Assembly (NCBI RefSeq): GCF_014195095.1
Contig: NZ_JACIBC010000001.1
Location: 868,001 to 932,000 of the forward strand
Length of the DNA stretch: 64,000 nucleotides
Source of the DNA: Rhizobium sp. BK602
Lineage (GTDB): Bacteria; Pseudomonadota; Alphaproteobacteria; Rhizobiales; Rhizobiaceae
Direction of reading: 5' to 3'
Below, one piece after another: positions 17,389-26,776 of this stretch. The notes below the pieces were generated by a model. It ran no database searches, was not told the origin of the DNA, and saw nothing but the letters and a program-made list of their open reading frames with translations. The stretch's first letter is position 1. Each line of letters begins with the position of its first letter. The translations under genes were made by a program, and so were the position numbers.

Positions 17389-19062
17389 TTACGCCGCTTC
17401 TGCCGAGGCCGAACCGTAGAGCGCGTCCTTGAACGGCTGCGGTCCGACGCGACGATAGGCATCGAGGAAAATTTCAGAGGGATCGAGGCGCAGGCCGAGA
17501 TAGGTGTCGACGATCGTCTCGATCGCGTCCGTCACCTTCTCCGGCTCAAAACCACGGCCGATGATCTCGCCGATCGACGTATGCTCGTCGCCGGAGCCGC
17601 CGAGCGTGATCTGATAGAGTTCAGCGCCCTTCTTCTCGACGCCGAGCAGGCCGATATGGCCGACATGGTGATGGCCGCAGGCGTTGATGCAGCCGGAAAT
17701 CTTGATCTTCAGCTCACCGATCTCCGCCTGGCGCTCGGCCGAACCGAAGCGCTTGGAAATCTCTTGCGCGACCGGGATCGAGCGGGCATTGGCGAGCGCG
17801 CAATAATCGAGGCCGGGACAGGCAATGATGTCGGTGATCAAGCCGGCATTGGCGGTTTCGAGACCGGCAGCGACCAGCCCGCGATAGACGGCTTCGAGAT
17901 CGGCCAGCGCCACATGCGGCAGGATCAGGTTCTGCTCGTGGCTGACGCGGATTTCGTCGAAGGCATATTCCTCGGCGATATCGGCGACCACATCCATCTG
18001 CGCGTCCGAAGCATCGCCCGGAATGCCACCGATCGGCTTCAGCGAGATCGTCACCATGCCGTAATCGGGGTTCTTGTGTGGCTGCACGTTCTGCTGCACC
18101 CAGCGGGCGAAGTCCGGATCGGCCTTCTTCCAGCGGGCCAGGTTTTCCCAGCCTTCGGCGCGCTCCGGAAGAGCCGGCGGTGCGAAATAGGTCGAAATCG
18201 CCTGAACGTCGGCCTCGGGGAGCTTCAGCTCCGTATCCTTCAGCTTGACGAATTCGGCCTCGACCTGCCGGGCCAATTCCTCGGCACCGGTTTCATGCAC
18301 GAGGATCTTGATGCGCGCCTTGTACTTGTTGTCGCGGCGGCCATGAAGATTGTACACGCGCATGATCGCCGTCGTGTAGGACAGCAGGTCTTCTTCCGGC
18401 AGGAAGTCGCGGATCAGCTTGGCGACCATGGGCGTACGGCCCTGCCCGCCGCCGACATAAACGGCAAAACCAATCTCGCCCTTGTCGTTCTTCTTCAGGT
18501 GCAGGCCGACGTCGTGCACCTGGATCGCGGCGCGGTCGCGCTCGGCGCCGGTGACGGCGATCTTGAACTTGCGCGGCAGGAAGGAGAATTCCGGGTGAAC
18601 GGAAGACCACTGCCGCAGGATTTCGGCATAGGGGCGCGGGTCGGCGACTTCATCGGCGGCGGCACCGGCAAAATGGTCGGCCGTGACGTTGCGAATGCAG
18701 TTGCCCGAGGTCTGGATGGCATGCATCTCGACCGAGGCGAGCTCTGCCAGCACATCCGGCATGTCAGACAGTTTCGGCCAGTTGAACTGCAGGTTCTGGC
18801 GCGTGGTGAAATGGCCATAGCCGCGGTCATAGGTGCGGGCGACATGCGCGAGCATGCGCATCTGGCGCGAGCTTAGTGTGCCATAGGGAATGGCGATGCG
18901 CAGCATGTAGGCATGAAGCTGCAGATAGACGCCATTCATCAAACGCAGCGGCTTGAACGCATCCTCCGAGAGCTCTCCCGAAAGGCGCCGCTGCACCTGA
19001 TCGCGGAACTGGGCAACACGTTCCGCAACAAAGGCGTGGTCAAATTCGTCGTAGCGATACAT
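17389..19062 (-). CDS. cysI: Sulfite reductase hemoprotein (nitrite/sulfite reductase family)
   Basis: The 557-residue siroheme/4Fe-4S enzyme reduces sulfite to sulfide. It has two ferredoxin-like halves and a 4Fe-4S/siroheme cysteine set in CPGLDYC and CINACGHHH near residues 421-468. Siroheme-binding arginines/lysines include the TTRQNLQFNW segment. The ATG at 19062 follows GAGGAAA; upstream in-frame extensions are not family-like. No CysJ flavoprotein gene is present, so ferredoxin/FPR is a likely electron donor. It is co-transcribed with cysG, which makes its siroheme cofactor. Confidence 0.95.
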   Translation of the reverse strand: MYRYDEFDHAFVAERVAQFRDQVQRRLSGELSEDAFKPLRLMNGVYLQLHAYMLRIAIPYGTLSSRQMRMLAHVARTYDRGYGHFTTRQNLQFNWPKLSDMPDVLAELASVEMHAIQTSGNCIRNVTADHFAGAAADEVADPRPYAEILRQWSSVHPEFSFLPRKFKIAVTGAERDRAAIQVHDVGLHLKKNDKGEIGFAVYVGGGQGRTPMVAKLIRDFLPEEDLLSYTTAIMRVYNLHGRRDNKYKARIKILVHETGAEELARQVEAEFVKLKDTELKLPEADVQAISTYFAPPALPERAEGWENLARWKKADPDFARWVQQNVQPHKNPDYGMVTISLKPIGGIPGDASDAQMDVVADIAEEYAFDEIRVSHEQNLILPHVALADLEAVYRGLVAAGLETANAGLITDIIACPGLDYCALANARSIPVAQEISKRFGSAERQAEIGELKIKISGCINACGHHHVGHIGLLGVEKKGAELYQITLGGSGDEHTSIGEIIGRGFEPEKVTDAIETIVDTYLGLRLDPSEIFLDAYRRVGPQPFKDALYGSASAEAA

Positions 19063-19081
19063 AAATTTCCTCGGGCCTTTT

Positions 19082-19396
19082 TCAGACTGCAATGAATTCC
19101 GGATCGGCCGCGGCATAGCCCGGCGCGTATTCCATCGTGGGACCTTCGGCACGGATGCGCTCACGCAGGCGCAGCGGCCAAAGCTTGCCACCGGTTTCCT
19201 GAACGTCGATCAGATTGACGTCAACGACCTTGTTGTCGGCGTAAGCCTGCTTGCCGATCGCTTCGAGCGCGGCTTCCGCTTCCGCATGCCGGGCGACGAG
19301 CGCTTCCTGCAGGGACGTCGACCACTCGCCATTGGCATTCAGCCAGACGGCGATACCGTCCGTCAGCCGGTTTGCGGTCAAAACCTTGTCGACCAT
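19082..19396 (-). CDS. DUF2849 protein
   Basis: This 104-residue acidic protein is a typical DUF2849 member (MVDKVLTANRL, then WLNANGEWS, and a terminal AAADPEFIAV). The family is nearly always encoded between cysG and cysI in Rhizobiales; no activity is established. It begins 3 bases after the cysG stop and ends 19 bases before the cysI ATG, indicating one operon. A small subunit or chaperone role for the sulfite reductase is an inference from position only. Confidence 0.88.
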   Translation of the reverse strand: MVDKVLTANRLTDGIAVWLNANGEWSTSLQEALVARHAEAEAALEAIGKQAYADNKVVDVNLIDVQETGGKLWPLRLRERIRAEGPTMEYAPGYAAADPEFIAV

Positions 19397-19399
19397 GGA

Positions 19400-20836
19400 T
19401 CAGCTCCTTGCAAATTCTTGAGCGGCGGTCACCTGTCGGACCAGCGGCTCGGACTGTTCGAAATTGGCGCCGGCGACGGCATCGCCGATGATGACCATGA
19501 CCGGGCCGCTCAACTCGTCGCGGTGTTCCAGATCGGGCAGGTCCTTTAGGGTACCATGCATCAGGCGTCGATCACGACGGCTGGCATTCTCGATGACGGC
19601 GACGGTGGTCTCGGCTGGAAGACCGGCCTCCATCAGACGGCCGGCAACGGAGGCGGCGACCGTGCGTCCCATATAGACAGCGATGGTCGCGCCGGAAACG
19701 GCAAGGCTCGCCCAATCCGGCAGGACATTGCCGGTCAGGTCGTGGCCGGTGGTGAAGACCAGCGAGGATGCGACGCCGCGCAGCGTCAACGGCAGTTCGA
19801 AATCGGCGGCGGCGGCAAAGGCGGAAGTAATGCCCGGAACGATCTCATAGGTGATGCCGGCTGCACGCAAGGCGGCCATCTCCTCAGCCGCCCGGCCATA
19901 GACCAGCGGATCGCCGGACTTCAGCCGCACGACGCGCTTGCCGTCTTGGCCGAGCTGCACCAAGAGGTCGTTGATCTCTTCCTGGGACTTGCTGTGGCAC
20001 CCCTTGCGCTTGCCGACGGAAAGGCGCTCTGCATCGCGGCGCCCCATGTCGACGATCGCCTGCGGCACGAGCGCGTCGTAAACGATGACGTCGGCTTCCA
20101 TCATCACACGCTGGGCCCGCAGCGTCAGCAGGTCTTCCGCGCCGGGACCGGCCCCGACCAGCCAGACATGACCATCGACCTTGCGCGCCGACTGCAAGAG
20201 ACTATCGGCGGCGCGTTGGGCCTGGGAAAAATGGCCGGCACCGACGGCATCGGCAACCGGACCGGAAAAGAAACGGCGCCAGAAGATGCGGCGGGCGACA
20301 CCACGCGGTACGAGCCGGTCGACCGGCTTGCGATAGCGTGTCGCAAGCTCGGCGAGCTTGCCCAGCGACGGCGACAGCATCTGGTCGATCTGGGCGCGGA
20401 TCATCTGCGCCAGTACGGGGCCTGCCCCTTCCGTACCGATCGCGACGGCAACGGGGGCTCGATTGACGAGCGCCGGCGTATAGAAATCGCAATAATCAGG
20501 CTGGTCGACGGCGTTCGCCGGAATTTTCTCGGCACGCGCGGCATCGACGATCGCTCGATCGGCCTCGGCATCGCCGGTTGCGGCGAAAACCAGGACAGCG
20601 CCCCTCACCTGCTCCGAAGAGAAAGCGGCGCGCACGGTCTCAATGCGGTTGGCGATCAGGAAGGAATGATAGTCAGCTTCCGGTGCCGAGGCATAGGCGA
20701 CGATTTTTGCCTGCGTGTTCAACAGCAGCCGCACCTTGGCGAATGCCTCGTCGCCATTGCCGAAGACAGCCGTCACCCTTCCTTCCACGCGAAAGAAGGC
20801 GGGAAACGCCGAGAGCTGTTCAGTCTTGGGAAGCAT
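19400..20836 (-). CDS. cysG: Siroheme synthase (uroporphyrin-III C-methyltransferase / precorrin-2 dehydrogenase / ferrochelatase)
   Basis: The ~478-residue fusion carries an N-terminal NAD-binding precorrin-2 dehydrogenase/sirohydrochlorin ferrochelatase module (VTAVFGNGDEAF, residues ~20-150) and a C-terminal SAM-dependent uroporphyrinogen methyltransferase (VWLVGAGPGAEDLLTL, YDALVP, KSGDPLVYGRAAEE, VPGITSAFA). It converts uroporphyrinogen III to siroheme for CysI. The start is ambiguous: ATG 20836 has a GAAGTGGA element 7 bases upstream, and ATG 20842 is two codons earlier. It heads the leftward cysG-DUF2849-cysI-DUF934 operon. Confidence 0.94.
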   Translation of the reverse strand: MLPKTEQLSAFPAFFRVEGRVTAVFGNGDEAFAKVRLLLNTQAKIVAYASAPEADYHSFLIANRIETVRAAFSSEQVRGAVLVFAATGDAEADRAIVDAARAEKIPANAVDQPDYCDFYTPALVNRAPVAVAIGTEGAGPVLAQMIRAQIDQMLSPSLGKLAELATRYRKPVDRLVPRGVARRIFWRRFFSGPVADAVGAGHFSQAQRAADSLLQSARKVDGHVWLVGAGPGAEDLLTLRAQRVMMEADVIVYDALVPQAIVDMGRRDAERLSVGKRKGCHSKSQEEINDLLVQLGQDGKRVVRLKSGDPLVYGRAAEEMAALRAAGITYEIVPGITSAFAAAADFELPLTLRGVASSLVFTTGHDLTGNVLPDWASLAVSGATIAVYMGRTVAASVAGRLMEAGLPAETTVAVIENASRRDRRLMHGTLKDLPDLEHRDELSGPVMVIIGDAVAGANFEQSEPLVRQVTAAQEFARS

Positions 20837-21130
20837 TATCATTCCACTTCGAGGTTTCCCGAATATCGCCTTTGCTGCCACCAGATTGAAGAAACAGAAA
20901 TTCTAATGCCCCGGCAAGTCCGTATTCTTTTGCTCGACATCTCCACGATTTGAGCAAAACTCACCAGAACCGCCGACACGAGATAAATATATGAAATCTA
21001 TAGACTATTATGATTTACTCCCCTCAGTGACTGGTCTATTGCCTGTGGCAAACGCTGTCTATACGTCATTTGCGCATTCCGCCGTCCTGGCAATGCCGCT
21101 AAGCTTAAAGAAACATTCGGAGTAGGACGC

Positions 21131-21718
21131 TTGACCGCAAACACCATCGCCGCCCGCCTTCTAGACATCATGGAACGCGATATCCTGCCCCTGACGCAAA
21201 GAGGCGTCGCCGCCGGAAACAAGGTATTCGGCGCGGCGATCCTGCGCAAATCCGACCTGTCGCTGGTCCTTGCCGAAACCAACAACGAGCTGGAAAATCC
21301 GCTCTGGCATGGCGAAGTGCATGCGTTGAAACGCTTCTACGAGCTCGGAGAGAAGCCGGCCACCAAGGACCTGATCTTCCTCTCCACCCATGAGCCCTGC
21401 ACCATGTGCATGTCGGCGATCACCTGGGCCGGCTTCGACAATTTCTATTATTTCTTCAGCCATGAGGATTCCCGCGACGCCTTCGCGATCCCGCATGACC
21501 TGAAGATCCTGAAGGAAGTTTTTGGACTGGAGCCGGGCGGCTACCGCCGGCAGAATGCCTTCTGGAACAGCTTCGCCGTCGCCGATCTGGTCGAAACCGA
21601 GGCTGACCCGCTGAAAACCAGCCTCAAGGAACAGACCGCGCGCATCAAGGCCGCTTACGCCGCGCTCTCCGAGAGCTATCAGGCATCCAAGGGCGATAAC
21701 GACATTCCGTTGAACTGA
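21131..21718 (+). CDS. Cytidine/deoxycytidylate deaminase-family nucleoside deaminase
   Basis: The 195-residue protein has the zinc signature HGEVHALKR (HxE, near residue 60) and EPCTMCMS (PCxxC, near residue 91), diagnostic of the cytidine deaminase superfamily. The substrate (guanine, cytosine, a modified base or tRNA) is not clear. The start is TTG 21131 with GGAG/AGGA just upstream; no ATG fits before the conserved core. Its TGA shares a base with an ATG of the mazG frame. Confidence 0.85.
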   Translation: MTANTIAARLLDIMERDILPLTQRGVAAGNKVFGAAILRKSDLSLVLAETNNELENPLWHGEVHALKRFYELGEKPATKDLIFLSTHEPCTMCMSAITWAGFDNFYYFFSHEDSRDAFAIPHDLKILKEVFGLEPGGYRRQNAFWNSFAVADLVETEADPLKTSLKEQTARIKAAYAALSESYQASKGDNDIPLN

Positions 21719-21756
21719 TGATTGAACCGGCAAGGCCGAACGATAGAGAATTCCCA

Positions 21757-22593
21757 ATGGAAGCATCGCGAGACATATCCCGCCTGATCGAGATCATGGC
21801 GGCGCTACGCAATCCTCAGACCGGCTGTCCCTGGGACATCGTCCAGACCTTCGAGACGATCAAGCCCTATACGATCGAGGAAGCCTACGAGGTTTCCGAC
21901 GCCATCGAGCGCAAGGACATGGACGATCTGTGCGAGGAGCTCGGCGACCTGCTGCTGCAGGTGGTGTTCCATGCGCGGATGGCCGAGGAGGCCGGTGAGT
22001 TCTCCTTCGGCGACGTGGTGGAAGCCATCACCCGCAAGATGATCCGCCGCCACCCGCATGTCTTCGCCGTTTCCGGCGCCGATACGCCCGAGGCGGTCAA
22101 ACTGCAATGGGACGAGATCAAGGCCGAGGAAAAGCGAGAGCGCGCAGAACGACGGGCACGTCGCGGCATTTCGGAAGATTTCAAGTCGGGCTTCCTGGGC
22201 TCCGTGCAGCGCAGCTTTCCCGCCCTGACGGAAGCGCTGAAATTGCAGGAGCGCGCGGCGAAAGTTGGCTTCGATTGGTCGGCGCCGGAGCCGATCCTCG
22301 ACAAGATCGAGGAGGAGATCGGCGAGCTGCGCGTCGCTCTTGCCAGCGGCGAGAGGACCAAGGTCAGCGACGAACTCGGCGACCTGATCTTTGCCGTCGT
22401 CAATATCGGCCGGCATGTGAAGGCCGATCCGGAGCAGGCGCTACGGGGAACGAATACGAAATTCCGCCGTCGATTCAATCATATCGAAACGGTCCTTGAA
22501 GCGGAAGGCGAGACCCTCGAACAAGCCTCGCTGGAGCGGATGGAAGACATATGGCAGGCAGCGAAGGCCATTGAGAGACAGCTCGCCGAATAG
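21757..22593 (+). CDS. mazG: Nucleoside triphosphate pyrophosphohydrolase MazG
   Basis: The 278-residue protein has two tandem MazG folds. The first contains CPWDIVQTFETIKPYTIEE, EELGDLLLQVVFHA and the EExxD-type metal acidic residues; the second contains KIEEEIGELRVAL and DELGDLIFAVVN. It hydrolyses NTPs to NMPs, cleaning the nucleotide pool and modulating ppGpp stress. ATG 21757 gives the usual N-terminus; ATG 21718 would add 13 residues and overlap the deaminase stop. Its TAG stop is the first three bases of RIME-like copy C. Confidence 0.93.
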   Translation: MEASRDISRLIEIMAALRNPQTGCPWDIVQTFETIKPYTIEEAYEVSDAIERKDMDDLCEELGDLLLQVVFHARMAEEAGEFSFGDVVEAITRKMIRRHPHVFAVSGADTPEAVKLQWDEIKAEEKRERAERRARRGISEDFKSGFLGSVQRSFPALTEALKLQERAAKVGFDWSAPEPILDKIEEEIGELRVALASGERTKVSDELGDLIFAVVNIGRHVKADPEQALRGTNTKFRRRFNHIETVLEAEGETLEQASLERMEDIWQAAKAIERQLAE

Positions 22594-22696
22594 AGCAATT
22601 CCAGGAAAAGTGTGCAGCGGTTTTCCGTCCGGAATTGCGCAAAACCACGACCTAGATCGGTTCAGCGATTCCGTGAAACGCTGAACCGATCTAGGT
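22591..22696. repeat. RIME-like intergenic repeat, copy C (with perfect 17-bp palindrome)
   Basis: This is a complete mosaic element in inverted orientation relative to copies A and D. Its left palindrome is GCAATTCCAGGAAAA...TTTTCCGTCCGGAATTGC. Its right palindrome is a perfect 17-bp inverted repeat (22651-22667 with 22679-22695) around an 11-base loop. It fills most of the gap between the convergent mazG and hflX genes and probably serves as a bidirectional terminator. The mazG TAG stop is its left edge. Confidence 0.8.
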
Positions 22697-22711
22697 GCGA
22701 CCACGCCCTGC

Positions 22712-24046
22712 CTATTCCCAATCCTCGCGCTGCGGCTTCGGGCCGCGACCCAGGCGCCGTTCCAGCTCCGCAGCTTCCGTCTCGGTAAGACGCACATCGA
22801 GCGTCACCGTGCCGTCCTCATTGTCTTCGCGCCTGTCGACAACGGCGTGATTATAGAGCCAGGGCAGCAATGCAAGCTTGTCCACCGGCAGCGTGATCGT
22901 GGTTTCGGTCAAGACGCCGGAAAGCCGGCGGCTGATCTCATCCATCAGAAGGTCGACGCCCTCGCCGTCCCGCGCCGATACCGCGACGACATTCTCCATC
23001 GTGGACGCCTTCTGGACGATGGCGTCATGTGCCTCGGGCTCAAGCCGATCGATCTTGTTCCAGACTTCGAGGATGCGTTCAGCACCTTCCGCCTCGCCTA
23101 TGCCGAGATCGCCGAGAATGCGCAGGACGTCGGCGCTCTGCGCCTGATTGTCCTCATCCGACAAGTCGCGCACATGCAGGATCAGGTCGGCTTCCAGCAC
23201 TTCTTCGAGCGTGGCACGGAAGGCCGCAACCAGATGGGTCGGCAGATCGGAGATGAAACCGACGGTGTCGGAGAGAATAACGGTGCGGCCATGCGGCAGC
23301 TTCATGCGCCGGAGTGTCGGATCGAGCGTCGCAAACAGCATGTCCTCGGCCAGCACGCCCGCGCCGGTGATCCGGTTGAACAGCGTCGACTTGCCGGCGT
23401 TGGTATAGCCCACCAGCGCCACGATCGGATGCGGCACCTTCTTGCGCTTGGCGCGATGAAGCTGGCGGGTACGCACCACCTGCTCCAGCTCGCGCTCGAG
23501 CCGGAGAATGCGCTCCTGCAGCATGCGCCGATCAGCTTCGATCTGGGTTTCGCCGGGACCGCCCATGAAGCCCGCGCCGCCGCGCTGACGTTCAAGGTGG
23601 GTCCAGCTTCGGACCAGCCGGCCCTTCTGATAGTTGAGATGCGCAAGCTCGACCTGCAGCGTGCCTTCCTTGGTGGAGGCGCGGCGGCCGAAGATTTCCA
23701 GAATGAGGCCGGTACGGTCGATGACCTTGGCGTTCCATGCCTTTTCGAGATTGCGCTGCTGCACCGGCGTCAGCGGATGATCGACGATCACCAGACCCGC
23801 ATTGAATTCATCGAGCAGCGCGAGGATCTCTTCGATCTTGCCCGTCCCGAGCAAGGTGGCGGGCCGCGGATCGTTGATCGCAACGATGGAGCCGTTGACG
23901 ACGTCGAGGTCGATCGCCTGCGCCAGTCCCTTGGCCTCCTCGAGCCGGCTCTCCGGCGGTCGTGAGGTCGTGATCGCGCCATCGGCCTGCGCCGACCGCG
24001 ATGCGCGCGCCTGCTTCAAAACAGGCACGACGACGACGGCACGCAT
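22712..24046 (-). CDS. hflX: GTPase HflX
   Basis: The ~444-residue ribosome-associated GTPase has the N-terminal HflX domain (TGKIEEI, GPGETQIEADRR) and a GTPase domain with G1 GYTNAGKSTLF, G3 DTVGFI and G4 NKID. HflX rescues or splits stalled ribosomes under stress. The open frame extends upstream into hfq. ATG 24046 is the first standard start after the hfq stop; the 26 codons between contain no ATG/GTG/TTG in the family position, so the exact N-terminus is uncertain. It follows hfq, the classic arrangement. Confidence 0.93.
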   Translation of the reverse strand: MRAVVVVPVLKQARASRSAQADGAITTSRPPESRLEEAKGLAQAIDLDVVNGSIVAINDPRPATLLGTGKIEEILALLDEFNAGLVIVDHPLTPVQQRNLEKAWNAKVIDRTGLILEIFGRRASTKEGTLQVELAHLNYQKGRLVRSWTHLERQRGGAGFMGGPGETQIEADRRMLQERILRLERELEQVVRTRQLHRAKRKKVPHPIVALVGYTNAGKSTLFNRITGAGVLAEDMLFATLDPTLRRMKLPHGRTVILSDTVGFISDLPTHLVAAFRATLEEVLEADLILHVRDLSDEDNQAQSADVLRILGDLGIGEAEGAERILEVWNKIDRLEPEAHDAIVQKASTMENVVAVSARDGEGVDLLMDEISRRLSGVLTETTITLPVDKLALLPWLYNHAVVDRREDNEDGTVTLDVRLTETEAAELERRLGRGPKPQREDWE

Positions 24047-24125
24047 GTCATCCCGATGCTTTGCTGCTTCCGGGATGATGGAGTCGTTTTTCGTATCGCG
24101 TGTCGTGATGACGGCTAATCCTAGG

Positions 24126-24368
24126 TTAGGATGCGGCTTCTTCGCTCTCGAACATCTGCATGGGCTGACCCGGCATGATGGTCGAGATCGCATGCTTGTA
24201 GACGAGCTGCGAATGACCGTCGCGGCGCAGCAGGACGCAGAAATTGTCGAAGGAAGTGACAACGCCTGTGAGCTTGACGCCATTAATCAAGAAGATCGTG
24301 AGTGAAATTTTTTGCTTGCGAACAGTATTGAGAAACAAGTCCTGCAAGTTCTGAGAACGTTCCGCCAT
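24126..24368 (-). CDS. hfq: RNA chaperone Hfq
   Basis: This 80-residue Sm-like protein pairs small RNAs with mRNAs. It has the Sm1 region ([12 protein letters not shown], then [13 protein letters not shown]) and Sm2 with YKHAIST, followed by the short acidic tail usual in alphaproteobacteria. The start is ATG 24368. It lies between dat and hflX, downstream of ntrX on the same strand; a 108-base gap before it probably carries its own promoter. Confidence 0.97.
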
Positions 24369-24476
24369 CGCGCCGCTTCTTTCTTTTTTGCCGACCTAAG
24401 TCGGTGAAATATCAGGATATACTGAGAGCCCGGACGGGAGATACCCTCACACTCTCCCCTCCACCGATTGTTGGTA

Positions 24477-25340
24477 TCAAATCGCAGTCTTTTCCGCAAC
24501 GTCGAAAAAGGCCTCGCGAATTTTCTCGGAAACGTTACCGGGATGACCGTTGGCAATCGCCTCTCCATCGATCGCAACGATGGGAAAACAGATGCTTGTG
24601 GCGGCCGTAATGAACACTTCGCGCGCCGCCATCATCTCCTCGACGGAGAAATAACGCTCGACAATCGTCAGCCCGAGCATGGCCGCGACATCCATCAGCG
24701 TCGTGCGCGTAATGCCGCGCAAAATGCCATGCTCGGCCGGCCGGGTAACCAGGTTGCCGTCGGCATCGACGATCCAGACGTTGGTCGCAGCGCCCTCCTT
24801 CACCATGCCGTTGTGATCGATATAGATCGCCTCCTGCGCGCCGGCCTCCTTGGCCTGCTGGCGCGCCAGCGCGTTCGGCAGAAGCCCGACGGACTTGATA
24901 TCCACCCGGTCCCAGCGATTGTCGCGCAGTGTGATCGCCCTGATGCCGTTGGCATTCTTCCTGGCGATGATGGACGGATCGGTGCTCTTGGCGGTGACGA
25001 CGATCGAGGATGGCGTGCCTTCCGCCGGGAAGACGTGATCGCGCCGGGCGACGCCGCGCGTCACCTGCAGATAGAACAGGCCGTTGCGGACATGATTGCG
25101 GCGGAGCGTCTCACGAATCACATGGACCAGCGCCGCACGGCCCATCGGCCAGGCAATGCGCAGCTCGCCGAGCGAACGGTTGAGCCGGTCGAGATGCCGC
25201 GTCAGGTCGACGATCAATCCGTGGCGAACCTCGCAGACCTCATAGACGCCATCGGCAAACTGATAACCGCGATCCTCCACATGAACCATGGCGTCGCCAT
25301 GCTTGACGTAACGACCATTGACATAAGCTATTCTCGGCAT
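24477..25340 (-). CDS. dat: D-amino-acid aminotransferase (fold type IV PLP enzyme)
   Basis: The 287-residue transaminase has the N-terminal YVNGRYV and EDRGYQFADGVYE, the PLP-binding lysine in DIKSVGLLPNALA (about residue 148), EGAATNVWIV, and the phosphate-binding HGILRGITR. Fold IV members interconvert D-alanine with D-glutamate or act on branched-chain amino acids; the linkage to ntrX and hfq and the sequence resemble rhizobial D-alanine aminotransferases. D-Glu supply for peptidoglycan is the likely role. Confidence 0.88.
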   Translation of the reverse strand: MPRIAYVNGRYVKHGDAMVHVEDRGYQFADGVYEVCEVRHGLIVDLTRHLDRLNRSLGELRIAWPMGRAALVHVIRETLRRNHVRNGLFYLQVTRGVARRDHVFPAEGTPSSIVVTAKSTDPSIIARKNANGIRAITLRDNRWDRVDIKSVGLLPNALARQQAKEAGAQEAIYIDHNGMVKEGAATNVWIVDADGNLVTRPAEHGILRGITRTTLMDVAAMLGLTIVERYFSVEEMMAAREVFITAATSICFPIVAIDGEAIANGHPGNVSEKIREAFFDVAEKTAI

Positions 25341-25411
25341 GTCGGACCTTGATCAGAACTTCACGAAACATAGGGGCTCGCGCGGCGATTTGCTCAGCCA
25401 CGCGGCCGATG

Positions 25412-26776
25412 TCAGACCCCGAGCGACTTCAGCTTGCGATGCAGCGCCGAGCGCTCCATGCCGACAAATTCCGCCGTACGCGAGATATTGCCGCCGAAGC
25501 GATTGATCTGCGCGATCAGATAATCGCGCTCGAACATCTCTCGCGCCTCGCGCAGCGGCAAGGTCATGATGTGATAGTCGTTCTTGGCGGATACTTTTGG
25601 CAGCATATCGCCGAGATCGGTCGGCAGCATCTCCGCCGTGATCGGTGTCTCAGGGCCGTCGGTGCGCGCCAGGATCATCAGACGCTCGATGTTGTTGCGC
25701 AGCTGGCGGATATTGCCCGGCCAATCATGCGCCTGCAGAACCGCCATGGCGTCGTCGCCGATCCGGCGGGAGCGAATGCCCGCCTGCTCGGAAATCTGCC
25801 GCATCAGCTGATCGACGAGGAATGGAATATCCTCGCGCCGCTCGGCAAGCGCCGGCACCCGCACGGGCACGACGGCGAGACGGTGATAGAGATCCTCGCG
25901 GAACAGGCCTTCGGCAATCCGGCTTTCCAGATTGTAGGCCGTGGACGAGATGATGCGGACATCGACCTTCACGCGCTTGGAACCGCCGACGCGCTCGAAC
26001 TGCTGATCCACGAGCACACGCAGGATCTTGTTCTGCGTCTCGCGCGGCATTTCACCCACTTCGTCGAGATAGAGGATGCCGCGATGCGCTTCTTCCAGAG
26101 CGCCGATCTTGCGCGGCTGGCCGGGCGAGCCCTCGGTGCCGAACAGGGCGATTTCCATCCGTTCCGGCGTGATGGTCGCGGCATTCAGCGCGACGAAGGG
26201 ACCATTGGCCCGCGTCGACTTCTTGTGGATCATGCGCGCCACCAGTTCCTTGCCGGAGCCGGAAGGGCCGAAGATCATCACGCGGCTGTTGGTGGGAGAC
26301 ACCTTGTCGATGGTCTGGCGAAGCTGGGAAACCGCGACGGAGGTACCGATCAGCTCGACGGCATCGCCGGTGCGGCGCTTCAGTTCGGACACCTCGCGCT
26401 TCAGCTTGGAATTTTCCAGGGCACGCTCGGCGATCAGGATCAACCGATCGGCCTTGAACGGCTTCTCGATGAAATCGAAGGCGCCGCGCTTGATGGCGGA
26501 AACGGCAGTCTCGATATTGCCGTGACCGGAGATCATGACGATCGGCAGATCCGGATGTCGTGCCTTGATCTCATCCAACAAGGCAAGCCCGTCGAGCTTG
26601 CTGCCCTGCATCCAGATATCGAGGAAGATCAACCGTGGTGCCCGGTCCGAGATCGCGGCAAGCGCACTGTCGCTGTCATGGGCCGTGCGGGTTTCGTGCC
26701 CCTCGTCGGAAAGAATTCCCGAAACGATTTCGCGAATATCTTCCTCGTCATCCACCACGAGAATGTCAGATGCCAT
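25412..26776 (-). CDS. ntrX: Response regulator NtrX (nitrogen regulation)
   Basis: The 454-residue regulator has a receiver domain with phospho-acceptor D53 (IFLDIWMQ), an AAA+ domain with Walker A GPSGSGKE and Walker B ILYLDEVGE, and a C-terminal Fis-type helix-turn-helix (NISRTAEFVGMERSALHRKL). The sigma-54 contact loop GAFTGA is absent; the equivalent region reads FGTEGSPGQPRKIG. That suggests it does not act as a classical sigma-54 activator. ATG 26776 follows AAGGAAAG and overlaps the ntrY stop by 11 bases, so it is coupled to its cognate kinase. Confidence 0.95.
   Translation of the reverse strand: MASDILVVDDEEDIREIVSGILSDEGHETRTAHDSDSALAAISDRAPRLIFLDIWMQGSKLDGLALLDEIKARHPDLPIVMISGHGNIETAVSAIKRGAFDFIEKPFKADRLILIAERALENSKLKREVSELKRRTGDAVELIGTSVAVSQLRQTIDKVSPTNSRVMIFGPSGSGKELVARMIHKKSTRANGPFVALNAATITPERMEIALFGTEGSPGQPRKIGALEEAHRGILYLDEVGEMPRETQNKILRVLVDQQFERVGGSKRVKVDVRIISSTAYNLESRIAEGLFREDLYHRLAVVPVRVPALAERREDIPFLVDQLMRQISEQAGIRSRRIGDDAMAVLQAHDWPGNIRQLRNNIERLMILARTDGPETPITAEMLPTDLGDMLPKVSAKNDYHIMTLPLREAREMFERDYLIAQINRFGGNISRTAEFVGMERSALHRKLKSLGV

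Noticed and set aside
24047..24283. Extended HflX N-terminus overlapping hfq
   Set aside because: The frame is open, but the residues are out-of-frame hfq sequence (Ser/Arg-rich) and not HflX-like; no frameshift is needed.
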